NCBI RefSeq assembly: GCF_947496995.1
Contig: NZ_CANMFD010000002.1
Span: 124,001-188,000 of the forward strand
Reading direction: 5' to 3'
Source: an uncultured Roseibium sp.
Lineage (GTDB): Bacteria; Pseudomonadota; Alphaproteobacteria; Rhizobiales; Stappiaceae
Length of the DNA stretch: 64,000 nucleotides
The notes under the pieces were generated by a model, which searched no databases, was not told where the DNA came from, and saw nothing but the letters and a program-made list of their open reading frames with translations. The translations under genes were made by a program, and so were the position numbers. Positions 18,508-29,096 of this stretch are shown here, piece after piece; position 1 is the stretch's first letter; every line of letters starts with the position of its first letter.

Positions 18508-18825
18508 ATGTCCGAGCCCTCCGGCAGCAACACCGATACGTCCTCCCAGGTACGAGACCCGAGGCTCAAGAAGATCCTGTTCAGGTGCTGGCACCGGGGC
18601 ATGAAGGAGATGGATCTTCTGCTCGGCGGCTTTGCCAATGCCGAGATCGACAGGCTGACGGAAGACGAGATCCGCGAATTGGAGCATCTTCTGACCGCCA
18701 ACGATCAGGATCTTTATGCCTGGATGACCGGCCGTACGCCTTTGCCCGGGGAGTGGGACGGACCGCTTTACCGACGGATCATTGCCTATCACAAGATCTC
18801 CGGCGCTGCCGGAAACGTCACATAA
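18508..18825 (+). CDS. sdhE: Succinate dehydrogenase flavinylation factor SdhE
   Basis: Small cytosolic chaperone that promotes covalent FAD attachment to SdhA. Start chosen at ATG 18508 (MSEPSGSNT), giving 105 residues; the longer upstream frame runs into the recG regulatory spacer. The functional RGMKEMD (RGxxE) motif is present, followed by LLGGFANAEID, the family's FLTADDQDLYAW-like segment (here LTANDQDLYAWMTGR) and the PL...EWD end. The divergent recG and downstream mfd are the usual alphaproteobacterial neighbours. Confidence 0.92.
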   Translation: MSEPSGSNTDTSSQVRDPRLKKILFRCWHRGMKEMDLLLGGFANAEIDRLTEDEIRELEHLLTANDQDLYAWMTGRTPLPGEWDGPLYRRIIAYHKISGAAGNVT

Positions 18826-18846
18826 TACCAACAAGGACAGACATCC

Positions 18847-21800
18847 GTGTTTGACAGCCTGCTCAAAGACCAGGCCAACGTCACGCTGGCCGGCGTGCCC
18901 GATGGGGCTGAAAGCTATGCACTGGCGCGACTTCTGGCTGAAAGCGGGGCCAAGGGGCTGGCGCTCGTGTTTGTCGCCCGCGACGCCACCCGCATGGCGA
19001 TGGTCAGCGAAGCGCTGAGTTTTTTCGATCCCGATGCCGAAATCCTGCAGCTTCCGGCCTGGGACTGCCTGCCTTATGATCGGGTCTCGCCCAATTCGGC
19101 CATCAGTGCGCGACGGCTTCTGGCTTTGGGGCAACTTGCCCGTGGTATCGATGGCGGCAAAAAGACGATCCTTCTGACCACGTTGAATGCTGCCACTCAG
19201 CGGATGCCCGAGCGGTCCTTCATGGCCGAACAGACCTTCTCCATGGCTCCGGGTAACCAGATCGACATGACAGCCATTTCCAGTTGGCTGGAGATGAACG
19301 GCTTTTCACGCACGCCGACGGTGCGCGAGACCGGCGAATATGCCGTGCGCGGCGGTATCGTCGACCTGTTCGCGCCGGGAGCCGAAGAACCGGTTCGCCT
19401 GGATTTCTTCGGCGATACGCTTGAGTCGATCAGGTCCTTCAATGCCGAAACCCAGAGAACGTCCCGGCAGTTGAAGCGGCTCGATCTGGTGCCGATGAGC
19501 GAAGTGGTCTTGTCGGAAGAGGCGATTTCCCGCTTCCGCCGCTCCTATCTGGCGAATTTCGGCGCAGCGAGCCGGGAAGACGTGCTCTACCAGTCAATCA
19601 GCGAAGGCCGCCGGTATGCCGGGATGGAGCACTGGCTGCCGCTTTTTCACGACAGGCTGGAAACGCTGTTCGACTATATCGGCGATGCGCCCCTGGTGCT
19701 CGACGCCAATGCATCGGACGCGGCGCACGAACGCTTCGAACAGGTCAACGAATATTACAAGGCCCGGCAGGACGCCCGCGAAATGGGATCTGCCGCCGGT
19801 ACCGTGCCTTACATGCCGGTTGCGCCCGACAGTCTCTATATCACCGAGAAGGAATGGACGGCGGCAATTGCAGACCGGGCCAGTGCCTCCCTCGATCCGT
19901 TCACGCCGCCTCCAGGAAGCGGGAAGACTGTTATCGAACTCGGTGGCCGCCAGGGGCGCAGTTTTGCCGCCGAGCGTGCTGCCGGCGATATCAACATCTT
20001 CGATGCGCTGACCGTTCATGTGCGCGACTTGCAGAAGACAGGCAAGAAAACCGTCATTGCCTGCTGGTCGGAAGGCTCCCGGGACCGGCTTGGGCAGATC
20101 CTCGACGATCACGGTCTTGGATCGGTGAGGCAAGTCGATACCCTCACGCAAGTCGAAGCCCTTCCGAAAAACACCTCGGGCCTGTGCATTCTGGGGATCG
20201 AACACGGGTTCGAGCTCAAGGACATCGCCTTCATCGGTGAACAAGACATTCTGGGTGACCGGCTGGTGCGCAAATCGCGCCGGAAAGCCAAGGGCGCCAA
20301 TGTCATCACCGAGGCGACGGGGCTTTCGGAAGGGGACCTGGTCGTCCATCTCGAACACGGCATCGGCCGTTTCATCGGGCTGAAGACCATTGAGGCAGTG
20401 GGTGCACCGCATGACTGTCTGGAACTTCAGTACGCGGGCGGCGACAAGCTGTATCTGCCGGTTGAAAATATCGAGCTTCTGTCCCGTTACGGGTCGGAAG
20501 ACCAGGAAGCCCAGCTCGACAAGCTGGGCGGCGGCGCCTGGCAGGCGCGCAAGGCGAAACTCAAGAAACGCATTCTGGAAATCGCCGACGGACTTATCAA
20601 GACTGCTGCCGCGCGTGCGCTGAAAACTGCGCCTGTGGTGGAGACACCGGAAGGGGTCTACGACGAATTTTCAACGCGCTTTCCTTATGAGGAAACGGAC
20701 GACCAGCTTTCCGCTATCGACGCGGTTTTCGACGACCTTGCCTCCGGCCGGCCGATGGATCGGCTGGTCTGCGGCGATGTGGGATTCGGCAAGACCGAAG
20801 TTGCGCTGCGCGCATCGTTTCTCACGGCGATGTCCGGCCGGCAGGTGGCGGTGGTCGTGCCGACGACGCTCCTGGCGCGCCAGCACTTCAAGACGTTTTC
20901 CGAACGTTTTCACGGCCTGCCGATCAACGTCGCCCATGCCTCGCGTCTCGTCCCGGCAAAGCAGCTCACTGAGACCAAAAAAGGTCTTGCGGACGGTTCC
21001 GTCGATATCGTGATCGGTACCCATGCTCTGCTCGGCAAATCGATCCAGTTTCGCGATCTCAGCCTGCTGATCATCGACGAGGAGCAGCACTTCGGCGTCA
21101 AGCACAAGGAACGGCTGAAGGAGCTGAAGTCGGACGTCCATGTGTTGACCCTGTCTGCAACGCCCATTCCGCGGACCCTGCAGCTGGCGCTGACAGGCGT
21201 GCGTGAACTGTCGCTGATCGCGACGCCGCCGGTGGACCGGCTTGCCGTGCGCACCTTCGTTTCGCCCTTCGACCCGCTGGTGGTGCGCGAAGCCCTGCTG
21301 CGGGAGCACTATCGGGGCGGCCAGAGTTTTTATGTCTGTCCACGGCTGGCCGATCTGGCGGAGCGGCTGGAATTCCTCAATGAAAACGTTCCGGAGCTCA
21401 AGGTTGCGGTCGCCCATGGCCAGATGCCGCCAACGGAACTTGAGGACGTGATGAATGCCTTCTACGAAGGCAAGTACAATGTTCTGCTCTCGACCACGAT
21501 CGTCGAGTCCGGTCTGGATATTCCCACGGCGAACACGCTGATTGTCCATCGGGCCGACATGTTCGGCCTGTCGCAGCTCTATCAGTTGCGCGGACGGGTC
21601 GGGCGGTCCAAAACCAGAGCCTATGCGCTGTTTACCGTTCCGGCGAACAAGACGCTGACGGCGACGGCGGAGCGCAGGCTGAAGGTGCTGCAGTCGCTTG
21701 AAACGCTTGGCGCGGGCTTCCAGCTCGCCAGTCATGACCTCGACATCCGCGGGGCAGGGAACCTGCTCGGCGAGGAGCAGTCCGGCCATGTCAAGGAAGT

Positions 21801-22332
21801 CGGCTTCGAGCTTTACCAGCAGATGCTGGAGGAAGCGGTTGCCCAACTGAAGGATGGCGGTGTCGAAGCCGGTGAGGAGCAATGGTCTCCGCAGATCAAT
21901 ATCGGCACGCCTGTCCTGATTCCGGAGAGTTATGTCGCCGATCTGCAGCTGCGCCTGCAGCTCTACAGGCGCCTGGGGGATGTAACGGAAGCGGAAGAAA
22001 TCGATTCCTTCGGTGCGGAGCTGATCGACCGGTTCGGCCCGCTGCCGGACGAGGTCCAGCATCTTCTCAAGATTGTCTATATCAAGGGGCTTTGCCGCAA
22101 ATCGAACGTTGAAAAGGTCGACGCCGGGCCGAAAGGCATCGTCATCACCTTCCGCAACAGCGAATTCGCCAATCCGGCCGGGCTGGTCTCCTATATTGCC
22201 GAACAGGGCATTCTCGCCAAGATCCGGCCGGACCAGAAGGTGGTGCTGACAAGGGATTGGGAGAAGACGGACGACCGGCTGAAGGGAACCGCGACGGTTC
22301 TGACCAAGCTGGCGCGGCTGGCGGCGGCCTAG
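18847..22332 (+). CDS. mfd: Transcription-repair coupling factor
   Basis: Removes stalled RNA polymerase from damaged templates and recruits UvrA. 1161 residues starting at GTG 18847 behind an AAGGA ribosome site, 21 bases after sdhE. Domains in order: UvrB-homology module (about 1-340; PAWDCLPYDRVSPN), RNA-polymerase-interacting domain (LSEGDLVVHLEHGIGRFIGL, about 490-560), RecG-like translocase with Walker A VCGDVGFGKTEVAL near 645, DEEQHFGV (motif II), SATPIPRTL (III), QLRGRVGRSKTRAYA (VI), relay helix region, and C-terminal TRCF domain (about 1010-1110). Confidence 0.97.
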   Translation: MFDSLLKDQANVTLAGVPDGAESYALARLLAESGAKGLALVFVARDATRMAMVSEALSFFDPDAEILQLPAWDCLPYDRVSPNSAISARRLLALGQLARGIDGGKKTILLTTLNAATQRMPERSFMAEQTFSMAPGNQIDMTAISSWLEMNGFSRTPTVRETGEYAVRGGIVDLFAPGAEEPVRLDFFGDTLESIRSFNAETQRTSRQLKRLDLVPMSEVVLSEEAISRFRRSYLANFGAASREDVLYQSISEGRRYAGMEHWLPLFHDRLETLFDYIGDAPLVLDANASDAAHERFEQVNEYYKARQDAREMGSAAGTVPYMPVAPDSLYITEKEWTAAIADRASASLDPFTPPPGSGKTVIELGGRQGRSFAAERAAGDINIFDALTVHVRDLQKTGKKTVIACWSEGSRDRLGQILDDHGLGSVRQVDTLTQVEALPKNTSGLCILGIEHGFELKDIAFIGEQDILGDRLVRKSRRKAKGANVITEATGLSEGDLVVHLEHGIGRFIGLKTIEAVGAPHDCLELQYAGGDKLYLPVENIELLSRYGSEDQEAQLDKLGGGAWQARKAKLKKRILEIADGLIKTAAARALKTAPVVETPEGVYDEFSTRFPYEETDDQLSAIDAVFDDLASGRPMDRLVCGDVGFGKTEVALRASFLTAMSGRQVAVVVPTTLLARQHFKTFSERFHGLPINVAHASRLVPAKQLTETKKGLADGSVDIVIGTHALLGKSIQFRDLSLLIIDEEQHFGVKHKERLKELKSDVHVLTLSATPIPRTLQLALTGVRELSLIATPPVDRLAVRTFVSPFDPLVVREALLREHYRGGQSFYVCPRLADLAERLEFLNENVPELKVAVAHGQMPPTELEDVMNAFYEGKYNVLLSTTIVESGLDIPTANTLIVHRADMFGLSQLYQLRGRVGRSKTRAYALFTVPANKTLTATAERRLKVLQSLETLGAGFQLASHDLDIRGAGNLLGEEQSGHVKEVGFELYQQMLEEAVAQLKDGGVEAGEEQWSPQINIGTPVLIPESYVADLQLRLQLYRRLGDVTEAEEIDSFGAELIDRFGPLPDEVQHLLKIVYIKGLCRKSNVEKVDAGPKGIVITFRNSEFANPAGLVSYIAEQGILAKIRPDQKVVLTRDWEKTDDRLKGTATVLTKLARLAAA

Positions 22333-22377
22333 GGGAGGGATTGCGGTGGCTTCACTTTAACAGCGAATCCACTTTGC

Positions 22378-23037
22378 TCAGTATCCTTCGTCCGGCCAGC
22401 CTCCCGCGCCGACCAACGGTACGAAGGCGACCTCTCCATGGGATATCGTCTCGTAGTCGGTGTCTGACAGGCGTGTTATTTTCAAAAGCTCCTGATACCG
22501 GCTGTTCGAGCCGACCGGAACAACCAGCCGGCCGCCGATCTTGAGCTGTTGCTTCAGGTGGTCGGGAGGGGCCGGTGCGCCGGCCGCAACGGCGATAGCA
22601 TCGAAAGGGGCTTCGTCGGGATACCCCAGGCTGCCGTCGGCGCAGACCACGCGAACATCCGGATAGCCCGCTTTTACGAGATTTTCTTTCGCGAGCTCAG
22701 CCAGTTCCGGCATGCGTTCTATCGTGAAGACCTCCTCGGCAAGTTCCGCCAGTACGGCCGCTGCGTAGCCGCAGCCCGCGCCGATCTCCAGCACCTTGCC
22801 GTCACCGGAAAGGTCCAGCAATTCGCATGTCAGCGCAACGATATAGGGTTGGGAAATGGTCTGGCCGAAACCGATCGGCAAGGGGCCGTCATTATATGAA
22901 GCGGCCTGCTGTTCGGCGGGCACGAAAAGGTGCCGGGGAACCTTGCGCATGGCGGCAAGGACGCGCCCGTCCCGGATGCCGCGGCCTTCAAGCTGCCGAA
23001 GCACCATTTCCTTGCGTTGGGACTTCATCGAATTCAC
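22378..23037 (-). CDS. Protein-L-isoaspartate O-methyltransferase family protein
   Basis: SAM-dependent repair methyltransferase acting on isoaspartyl residues in aged proteins. 219 residues, normal for Pcm. The substrate-side motif PLPIGFGQTISQPYIVALTCELL is intact, followed by SAM motif I VLEIGAGCGYAAAVLAEL and the post-II/III segment (FDAIAVAAGAPAPPDHLKQQLKIGGRLVVPVG). The frame opens at GTG 23037, with an ATG three codons later (23028) as an alternative. It is convergent with mfd. The gene is away from surE, its common partner, so this may be a paralogue; hence no symbol. Confidence 0.88.
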   Translation of the reverse strand: MNSMKSQRKEMVLRQLEGRGIRDGRVLAAMRKVPRHLFVPAEQQAASYNDGPLPIGFGQTISQPYIVALTCELLDLSGDGKVLEIGAGCGYAAAVLAELAEEVFTIERMPELAELAKENLVKAGYPDVRVVCADGSLGYPDEAPFDAIAVAAGAPAPPDHLKQQLKIGGRLVVPVGSNSRYQELLKITRLSDTDYETISHGEVAFVPLVGAGGWPDEGY

Positions 23038-23161
23038 GGCAGTGCTCCAGGCCGGTCACAATATTTGCGTGCATTTGAACGGCTTTCGCAAGACTCTATT
23101 AAACCTAAGGCCGCATAGTAAGCGGATAAAGAGGCCACGAGTTCAGCGTTAAGGTCCAAGA

Positions 23162-23503
23162 GTGCCCCGAGCAGCCACGCGTCAGAGAAAAAAGTCCGTA
23201 TTCCGCCGGTTGATTACGCCTGCAATCGCCATTGCAGCGCTCGGCTATTTCGGTTTTCATGCCATGAATGGCGAATTGGGACTGGTCGGTCGCGCCATGA
23301 TCGAGCGGCAGGTCTCCGAGCTGGAAACCGAACTTGCAGCACTCGCCGCCGAACGGCAGGAGCTTCACGCACGGGTCAGCCTGCTGCGTCCGGAGAGCCT
23401 CGATCCGGATATGCTGGACGAACGCGCCCGGCTCAATCTCAATGTGGTGCACAGCAATGAACTGGTCGTCCTGAGACCCGGTCACCGTTACGAGATAAAC
23501 TGA
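23162..23503 (+). CDS. FtsB/DivIC-like septum formation initiator
   Basis: A 113-residue single-pass membrane protein starting at GTG: basic cytoplasmic tail RQRKKSVFRRL, one TM about 17-36 (LITPAIAIAALGYFGFHAM), then a periplasmic coiled coil (about 48-75, QVSELETELAALAAERQELHARV) and the short RPESLDPDMLDERARLNL segment characteristic of the FtsB family in alphaproteobacteria. In the divisome FtsB bridges FtsQ and FtsL. It sits immediately upstream of the pdh operon, a common rhizobial arrangement. Confidence 0.87.
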   Translation: MPRAATRQRKKSVFRRLITPAIAIAALGYFGFHAMNGELGLVGRAMIERQVSELETELAALAAERQELHARVSLLRPESLDPDMLDERARLNLNVVHSNELVVLRPGHRYEIN

Positions 23504-23559
23504 ATTTCAGTTCATAATCTCCCCTTAACTCAAATCCAGTTAAAAATTAATTCCAGTAA

Positions 23560-23615
23560 CGGATACAACAATGTATCCGGATTTCGCATTGCGAGATAGA
23601 TGGATTGGATTGACA
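23560..23615 (+). promoter_or_regulatory. pdhA upstream region: inverted repeat and -35-like box
   Basis: CGGATAC-AACAAT-GTATCCG at 23560-23579 is a perfect 7-bp inverted repeat in an AT-rich spacer. A consensus TTGACA at 23610-23615 lies 54 bases before the ATG at 23669. No good -10 box follows at 16-18 bases. The repeat could end the ftsB-like transcript or bind a regulator of pdh expression; undecided. Confidence 0.4.
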
Positions 23616-23668
23616 GCGGCAACAGGATAAGTTGCTGCTACACGTCTTAGGGGAAACGCCACGTCGAG

Positions 23669-24727
23669 ATGAGGGTAATGGCCGCAACATCAAAGACCAC
23701 CTCCGCTAGCTCCAAGAGCACCAGCCGGACCCGTAGCTCCGCCAAGAAGGCCGAGCCTGCGATCGCCGAGTTCGATAAGGACCAGGAACTTCACGCTTAC
23801 CGAGAAATGCTTCTGATCCGCCGATTTGAGGAAAAAGCCGGACAGTTGTACGGCATGGGCCTCATCGGCGGATTTTGTCATTTGTACATCGGTCAGGAAG
23901 CCGTCGTCGTTGGCCTGCAGATGGCCAAGAAGGACGGTGACCAGATGATAACCGGTTACCGCGACCATGGTCATATGCTGGCAATGGACCTCGATCCGAA
24001 AGGCGTCATGGCCGAGCTGACCGGGCGCCGTGGCGGCTTGTCGAAAGGCAAGGGCGGTTCGATGCACATGTTTTCCAAGGAAAAGCACTTCTACGGCGGT
24101 CACGGCATCGTCGGGGCGCAGGTGCCGCTTGGAACGGGGCTCGGATTCGCCAACAAGTACCGTGAGAACGGCAATGTCGCTATGGCGTTCTTCGGCGACG
24201 GTGCCTCCAACCAGGGCCAGGTGTACGAGAGCTTCAACATGGCCGAGCTGTGGAAGCTGCCGGTCGTTTACGTGATCGAGAACAACAAATACGGCATGGG
24301 AACCAGCGTTGCCCGTGCTTCGGCCACGACCGATCTCTCCAAGCGCGGCGAATCCTTCGGTATTCCGGGCGAGCAGGTTGACGGCATGGACGTGCGTGCC
24401 GTCAGTGCGGCGGGCGCGAAGGCGCTGGAATGGTGCCGCTCCGGCAAGGGGCCCTACATTCTCGAGATGATCACCTACCGTTATCGCGGTCATTCCATGT
24501 CCGACCCGGCGAAGTACCGCTCCAAGGACGAAGTTCAGAAGATGCGTACCGAGCATGACCCGATCGAGCAGGTGCGCAAGCGCCTTATCGAGAAGAATTG
24601 GGCGTCCGAAGACGATCTGAAGGGCATCGACAAGGATGTCCGGGCGCGTGTCGCGGAAGCGGCCGAATTCGCGCAGACAGATCCGGAACCGGACGCGTCT
24701 GAACTTTACACCGATATCTTGATTTAA
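23669..24727 (+). CDS. pdhA: Pyruvate dehydrogenase E1 component, alpha subunit
   Basis: Thiamine-diphosphate-dependent decarboxylation of pyruvate, together with the E1 beta encoded next. An Ala/Ser/Lys-rich flexible N terminus (about 1-30) precedes the E1 fold. The ThDP/Mg motif is [31 protein letters not shown] (about 178-208). The phosphorylation-loop region [21 protein letters not shown] is also conserved. The start is ambiguous between ATG 23669 and ATG 23678. First gene of pdhABC-lpdA, with 14 bases to pdhB. Confidence 0.96.
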   Translation: MRVMAATSKTTSASSKSTSRTRSSAKKAEPAIAEFDKDQELHAYREMLLIRRFEEKAGQLYGMGLIGGFCHLYIGQEAVVVGLQMAKKDGDQMITGYRDHGHMLAMDLDPKGVMAELTGRRGGLSKGKGGSMHMFSKEKHFYGGHGIVGAQVPLGTGLGFANKYRENGNVAMAFFGDGASNQGQVYESFNMAELWKLPVVYVIENNKYGMGTSVARASATTDLSKRGESFGIPGEQVDGMDVRAVSAAGAKALEWCRSGKGPYILEMITYRYRGHSMSDPAKYRSKDEVQKMRTEHDPIEQVRKRLIEKNWASEDDLKGIDKDVRARVAEAAEFAQTDPEPDASELYTDILI

Positions 24728-24741
24728 AGCGGGGGTATATC

Positions 24742-26130
24742 ATGCCGATCGACATTTTGATGCCGGCTCTCTCGCCGACAATGGAAGAAGGTAAACTCGC
24801 CAAATGGCTCAAGTCAGAGGGCGATACCGTGAGTGCAGGCGATGTGATCGCCGAAATTGAAACCGACAAGGCCACCATGGAAGTCGAAGCGGTCGATGAA
24901 GGCACGCTCGGCAAGATCCTGGTTGCCGAAGGCACCGATGCGGTCAAGGTCAACGAGAAGATCGCCATCCTTCTGGCCGAGGGTGAAGATGCAAGCGCGA
25001 TAGACGCTGCAGCTTCCGCGCCGGCTGCCGAGGCAGCCCCGGCCAAACAGGAAGCGGCGAGTGCTCCGGCGGTTGCCTCCGCACCGACGCCTCAAGCTCC
25101 TGCCCCGGAAACGGCGGAAGACCCGGAGGTTCCGGCAGGCACTTCGATGAAGAGCTCCACCGTGCGCGAAGCCTTGCGAGACGCAATGGCGGAAGAGATG
25201 CGCCGGGACGGGGATGTCTTCGTGATGGGTGAGGAAGTCGCCGAATACCAGGGCGCCTACAAGATCACCCAGGGCCTTCTGGCCGAGTTCAGCGACAAGC
25301 GCGTGATCGATACACCGATCACCGAACATGGCTTTGCCGGTCTTGGTGTCGGTGCGGCGATGGCGGGTCTTCGGCCGATCGTCGAATTCATGACCTTCAA
25401 CTTTGCCATGCAGGCGATGGACCAGATCATCAACTCCGCCGCCAAGACGCTGTATATGTCCGGTGGCCAGATGGGCGCACCGATCGTCTTCCGTGGTCCG
25501 AACGGTGCGGCTGCCCGCGTCGGTGCGCAGCACTCGCAAGACTATGCCGCCTGGTTTGCGCATGTGCCAGGCCTCAAGGTGGTCCAGCCCTACTCGGCAG
25601 CGGACGCCAAGGGGCTGCTGAAAGCCGCAATTCGCGATCCGAATCCCGTCATCTTCCTGGAAAATGAAATCCTCTACGGGCATTCCTTCGAGATCCCGGA
25701 CATGGACGATTTTGTCCTGCCGATCGGCAAGGCGAAGATCGAGCGCGGTGGAACGGACGTCACGCTGGTGTCCTGGGGCATAGGCATGACCTACGCCATG
25801 AAGGCTGCTGAAGAGCTGGCCGGAATGGGGATTTCGGCAGAAGTCGTCAATCTGCGCACGATCCGTCCGCTGGATATCGACACGGTTCTGGCTTCGGTGC
25901 GCAAGACAGGCCGACTCGTCACCGTGGAAGAGGCTTTCCCGATGTGTTCGGTCTCGTCGGAAATCGCCTTCCAGGTGCAGGAGAAAGCGTTCGATTATCT
26001 CGATGCACCGATTGCTCGCGTGACCGGCAAGGACGTTCCGATGCCTTATGCGGCAAACCTGGAAAAGCTGGCGCTGCCGAATGTCGGTGAAGTCATCGAT
26101 GCGGTCAAAGCCGTAACCTATACAGCCTGA
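24742..26130 (+). CDS. pdhB: Pyruvate dehydrogenase E1 beta with N-terminal lipoyl domain
   Basis: E1 beta fused to a lipoyl domain, a feature of alphaproteobacterial complexes. Residues 1-80 form a biotinyl/lipoyl domain with the modified Lys in [17 protein letters not shown]. An Ala/Pro linker (about 90-130) leads to the transketolase-like pyrimidine domain ([54 protein letters not shown]) and the C-terminal transketolase domain. The lipoyl domain is nearly identical to that of the adjacent E2, implying duplication. 462 residues. Confidence 0.96.
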   Translation: MPIDILMPALSPTMEEGKLAKWLKSEGDTVSAGDVIAEIETDKATMEVEAVDEGTLGKILVAEGTDAVKVNEKIAILLAEGEDASAIDAAASAPAAEAAPAKQEAASAPAVASAPTPQAPAPETAEDPEVPAGTSMKSSTVREALRDAMAEEMRRDGDVFVMGEEVAEYQGAYKITQGLLAEFSDKRVIDTPITEHGFAGLGVGAAMAGLRPIVEFMTFNFAMQAMDQIINSAAKTLYMSGGQMGAPIVFRGPNGAAARVGAQHSQDYAAWFAHVPGLKVVQPYSAADAKGLLKAAIRDPNPVIFLENEILYGHSFEIPDMDDFVLPIGKAKIERGGTDVTLVSWGIGMTYAMKAAEELAGMGISAEVVNLRTIRPLDIDTVLASVRKTGRLVTVEEAFPMCSVSSEIAFQVQEKAFDYLDAPIARVTGKDVPMPYAANLEKLALPNVGEVIDAVKAVTYTA

Positions 26131-26146
26131 GGCGCGGGAGACGGAC

Positions 26147-27484
26147 ATGCCAATCAATATCACCATGCCGGCCCTTTCTCCGACCATGGAGGAGGGCAAC
26201 CTGGCCAAGTGGCTGGTCAAGGAAGGCGACAAGGTTTCCGCCGGCGATGTCATCGCCGAGATAGAAACCGACAAGGCCACGATGGAAGTCGAAGCGGTGG
26301 ACGAAGGCACGGTCGGCAAGATCGTCGTGCCCGAGGGCACTGCCGGGGTGAAGGTCAACGCGTTGATCGCCGTGCTTCTGGAAGACGGTGAGGATGCCGG
26401 CGCGATCGATACGTCCGGTGGCGGCGGTGCATCTGCCGCTGCACCAAGTGCCGACAAAGTTCCTGCGGTTCCCAACAGCGCGCCGGCGATAGAAGTCGGT
26501 GCCAAGGCTGTGAGCGATCCGGTTCCGGCACCGAAGACCTCGGGCGGAGAGCGGATTTTTTCCTCGCCTCTGGCGCGCCGTCTGGCCCAGTTGAATGGCC
26601 TCGACCTGAAGGCCTTGTCCGGTTCCGGCCCGCATGGGCGGATCGTCAAGCGCGATATCGAGGCGGCACTTGCCGCAGGTACCGGCAAGGCGGCTCCGGC
26701 GGCGGCCGAAGCTCCCAAGGCGGCCGCGGCTCCGGCGGCAGGTCAGTCTGCCGATCAAGTGCTGAAACTTTTCGAGGAAGGCTCTTACGAGCTCGTGCAG
26801 CATGACGGCATGCGCAAGACCATCGCCAAGCGTCTGACGGAGTCCAAACAGACCATCCCGCATTTCTACGTTACCGTGGATTGTGAGCTGGACGCGCTTC
26901 TGGCGCTGCGGGCGCAGCTGAACGACTCGGCTTCGAAGGACAAGGACGACAAACCTGCCTACAAGCTTTCGGTCAACGACATGATCATCAAGGCACTGGC
27001 GCTGTCGCTTCGTGACGTGCCCGATGCAAACGTGTCCTGGACCGATAGCGACATGGTGATGCACAAGCATGCCGATGTCGGTGTTGCCGTGTCGATCCCG
27101 GGCGGTCTCATTACCCCGATCATCCGGCGCGCGGAAGAAAAGTCGCTGTCCGTCATCTCCAACGAGATGAAGGACCTCGGCAAGCGGGCGAAGGAACGCA
27201 AGCTGAAGCCGGAAGAATACCAGGGCGGCACGACGGCTGTTTCCAACATGGGCATGATGGGTGTGAAGAACTTCTCAGCCGTGGTGAACCCGCCGCATGC
27301 CACCATTCTGGCGATCGGTGCAGGGGAACAGCGTGCCGTGGTCAAGGACGGCGAACTGGCCGTGGCCACCGTCATGAGCGTGACGCTCTCCACTGACCAC
27401 CGTTGCGTGGACGGTGCGCTCGGGGCGTCCGTGCTTGGCGCGTTCAGGGGCTACATCGAAAATCCGATGAGCATGCTTGTCTGA
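26147..27484 (+). CDS. pdhC: Dihydrolipoamide acetyltransferase (E2) of pyruvate dehydrogenase
   Basis: Transfers the acetyl group from lipoyl-lysine to CoA and forms the complex core. One lipoyl domain (1-80; [15 protein letters not shown]), Ala/Pro linker, peripheral-subunit-binding domain ([36 protein letters not shown], about 130-170), second linker, then the catalytic domain (about 215-445) ending with the active-site [19 protein letters not shown] (His and Asp). 445 residues with a single lipoyl domain is usual in this phylum. Confidence 0.97.
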   Translation: MPINITMPALSPTMEEGNLAKWLVKEGDKVSAGDVIAEIETDKATMEVEAVDEGTVGKIVVPEGTAGVKVNALIAVLLEDGEDAGAIDTSGGGGASAAAPSADKVPAVPNSAPAIEVGAKAVSDPVPAPKTSGGERIFSSPLARRLAQLNGLDLKALSGSGPHGRIVKRDIEAALAAGTGKAAPAAAEAPKAAAAPAAGQSADQVLKLFEEGSYELVQHDGMRKTIAKRLTESKQTIPHFYVTVDCELDALLALRAQLNDSASKDKDDKPAYKLSVNDMIIKALALSLRDVPDANVSWTDSDMVMHKHADVGVAVSIPGGLITPIIRRAEEKSLSVISNEMKDLGKRAKERKLKPEEYQGGTTAVSNMGMMGVKNFSAVVNPPHATILAIGAGEQRAVVKDGELAVATVMSVTLSTDHRCVDGALGASVLGAFRGYIENPMSMLV

Positions 27485-27553
27485 AGCAGCCCTCCGGCGC
27501 GGCACCCTGCCGCGCCGTTGTCAACGATGACTTCTTTCGCCGGGGAACACACC

Positions 27554-28996
27554 ATGGCTGATACCAACTACGATGTGATCATCATCGGATCCGGTCCGGG
27601 CGGTTACGTGACCGCGATACGGTCTGCCCAGCTGGGCTTCAAGACCGCAATCGTCGAACGCGAGCACATGGGCGGCATTTGTCTCAACTGGGGCTGCATA
27701 CCGACCAAGGCGCTGCTTCGTTCCGCCGAGATCTACCACTTCATGCAGAATGCCAAGGATTACGGCCTGTCGGCGGAGAAGATCTCTTTCGATGCGAGTG
27801 CCGTGGTCAAGCGTTCGCGCGGGGTGTCCGGTCAGCTCAACGGCGGCATCGGCTTTCTGATGAAGAAGAACAAGGTCGATATCCTGTGGGGCGAAGGCAA
27901 GGTCACCAAGGCGGGTGAAGTCACCGTTTCCAAGACTTCCAAGAAGGCCATGGAACCTCAGCACCCGGCACCGAAAGGCACCAAGGGGGAGGGCATCTAC
28001 AAGGCCAAGCATATCATCGTGGCGACCGGTGCGCGTCCGCGCGCCATTCCGGGTATCGAGCCGGACGGCAAGGACATCTGGACCTATTTCGAGGCCATGG
28101 TGCCGCCGGCGATGCCGAAGTCGCTGATCGTCATGGGCTCCGGCGCCATCGGCATCGAGTTCGCCTCCTTCTACCGCACCATGGGTGTGGACGTGACGGT
28201 CATCGAGATGATGGCGAACATCATGCCGGTCGAAGATCCGGAAATCTCCGTTATGGCAAAGAAGATGATGGAAAAGCAGGGCATCAAGTTCCTGCTCGAA
28301 GCCAAGGTTTCCTCCGTCAAGAAGGGTTCCGGCGGCGTGACTGCCACGGTCGAGACCAAGGACGGCAAGAAACAGGACCTGAAGGCCGAAAAGTTGATTT
28401 CCGCGGTCGGGGTCGTCGGAAACATCGAAAATCTTGGTCTGGAGGATCTTGGCGTCAAGACCGATCGGGGCTGCGTCGTGATCGATGGCTTCGGCCGCAC
28501 CAACGTACCGGGCATCTATGCGATCGGCGACGTGGCAGGGCCCCCGATGCTGGCTCACAAGGCCGAGCATGAGGGCGTGATCTGTGTCGAGAAGATCGCT
28601 GGCAAGGATGTGCACGCGATGGACAAGTCGATGATCCCGGGATGCACCTATTGCAATCCGCAGGTCGCTTCCGTCGGCCTCACGGAACCGAAGGCGAAAG
28701 AAGCCGGATATGACATCAAGGTCGGTCGTTTTCCGTTCATGGGCAACGGCAAGGCGATTGCCCTGGGTGAGCCGGAAGGTCTGATCAAGACAATCTTCGA
28801 CGCGAAGACCGGTCAGTTGCTCGGGGCGCATATGGTCGGCGCGGAAGTGACCGAACTCATACAGGGATACGTTGTCGCCATGAACCTGGAGACGACGGAA
28901 GAGGATCTGATGCACACGGTGTTCCCGCATCCGACCCTTTCTGAAATGATGAAGGAATCCGTACTCGATGCCTATGGCCGTGTGCTGAACATGTAG
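27554..28996 (+). CDS. lpdA: Dihydrolipoamide dehydrogenase (E3)
   Basis: FAD flavoprotein reoxidising dihydrolipoamide with NAD+. Start set at ATG 27554 (MADTNYDVIIIGSGPGGY) because the FAD-binding GxGxxG must be near the N terminus; twelve upstream codons in frame look non-coding. Redox-active cysteines C43 and C48 in GGICLNWGCIPTK; second NAD-binding motif MGSGAIGIEFASFY near 195; FAD motif YAIGDVAGPPMLAHKAEHEG; dimer-interface catalytic His-Glu in HPHPTLSE-like HTVFPHPTLSEMM near the end. An insert at about 130-150 (KAMEPQHPAPKGTKGEG) is seen in alphaproteobacterial PDH-type E3. Confidence 0.96.
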   Translation: MADTNYDVIIIGSGPGGYVTAIRSAQLGFKTAIVEREHMGGICLNWGCIPTKALLRSAEIYHFMQNAKDYGLSAEKISFDASAVVKRSRGVSGQLNGGIGFLMKKNKVDILWGEGKVTKAGEVTVSKTSKKAMEPQHPAPKGTKGEGIYKAKHIIVATGARPRAIPGIEPDGKDIWTYFEAMVPPAMPKSLIVMGSGAIGIEFASFYRTMGVDVTVIEMMANIMPVEDPEISVMAKKMMEKQGIKFLLEAKVSSVKKGSGGVTATVETKDGKKQDLKAEKLISAVGVVGNIENLGLEDLGVKTDRGCVVIDGFGRTNVPGIYAIGDVAGPPMLAHKAEHEGVICVEKIAGKDVHAMDKSMIPGCTYCNPQVASVGLTEPKAKEAGYDIKVGRFPFMGNGKAIALGEPEGLIKTIFDAKTGQLLGAHMVGAEVTELIQGYVVAMNLETTEEDLMHTVFPHPTLSEMMKESVLDAYGRVLNM

Positions 28997-29096
28997 GCAT
29001 GTCCGCGGATCGGACTTGGGGTAGGGAACTACAGATTCGGACAGCATTTACGGCAACGTGAAGCTGTCCGTTTCGGGCAAACGGGAGGTTTCAGTC

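Noticed and set aside
24742..26390. Near-identical lipoyl domains in pdhB and pdhC as an assembly duplication
   Set aside because: The copies differ at many synonymous and some amino-acid positions, and lipoylated E1 beta is normal in alphaproteobacteria.
24814..26718. 634-codon minus-strand open frame opposite pdhB/pdhC
   Set aside because: Its regularity mirrors the Ala/Pro linkers and lipoyl domains on the plus strand; no known domain and no ribosome site.
29058..29096. Thirteen-codon upstream extension of the first GlsB-like protein
   Set aside because: The GGGAGG site and the family's N terminus both point to ATG 29097.
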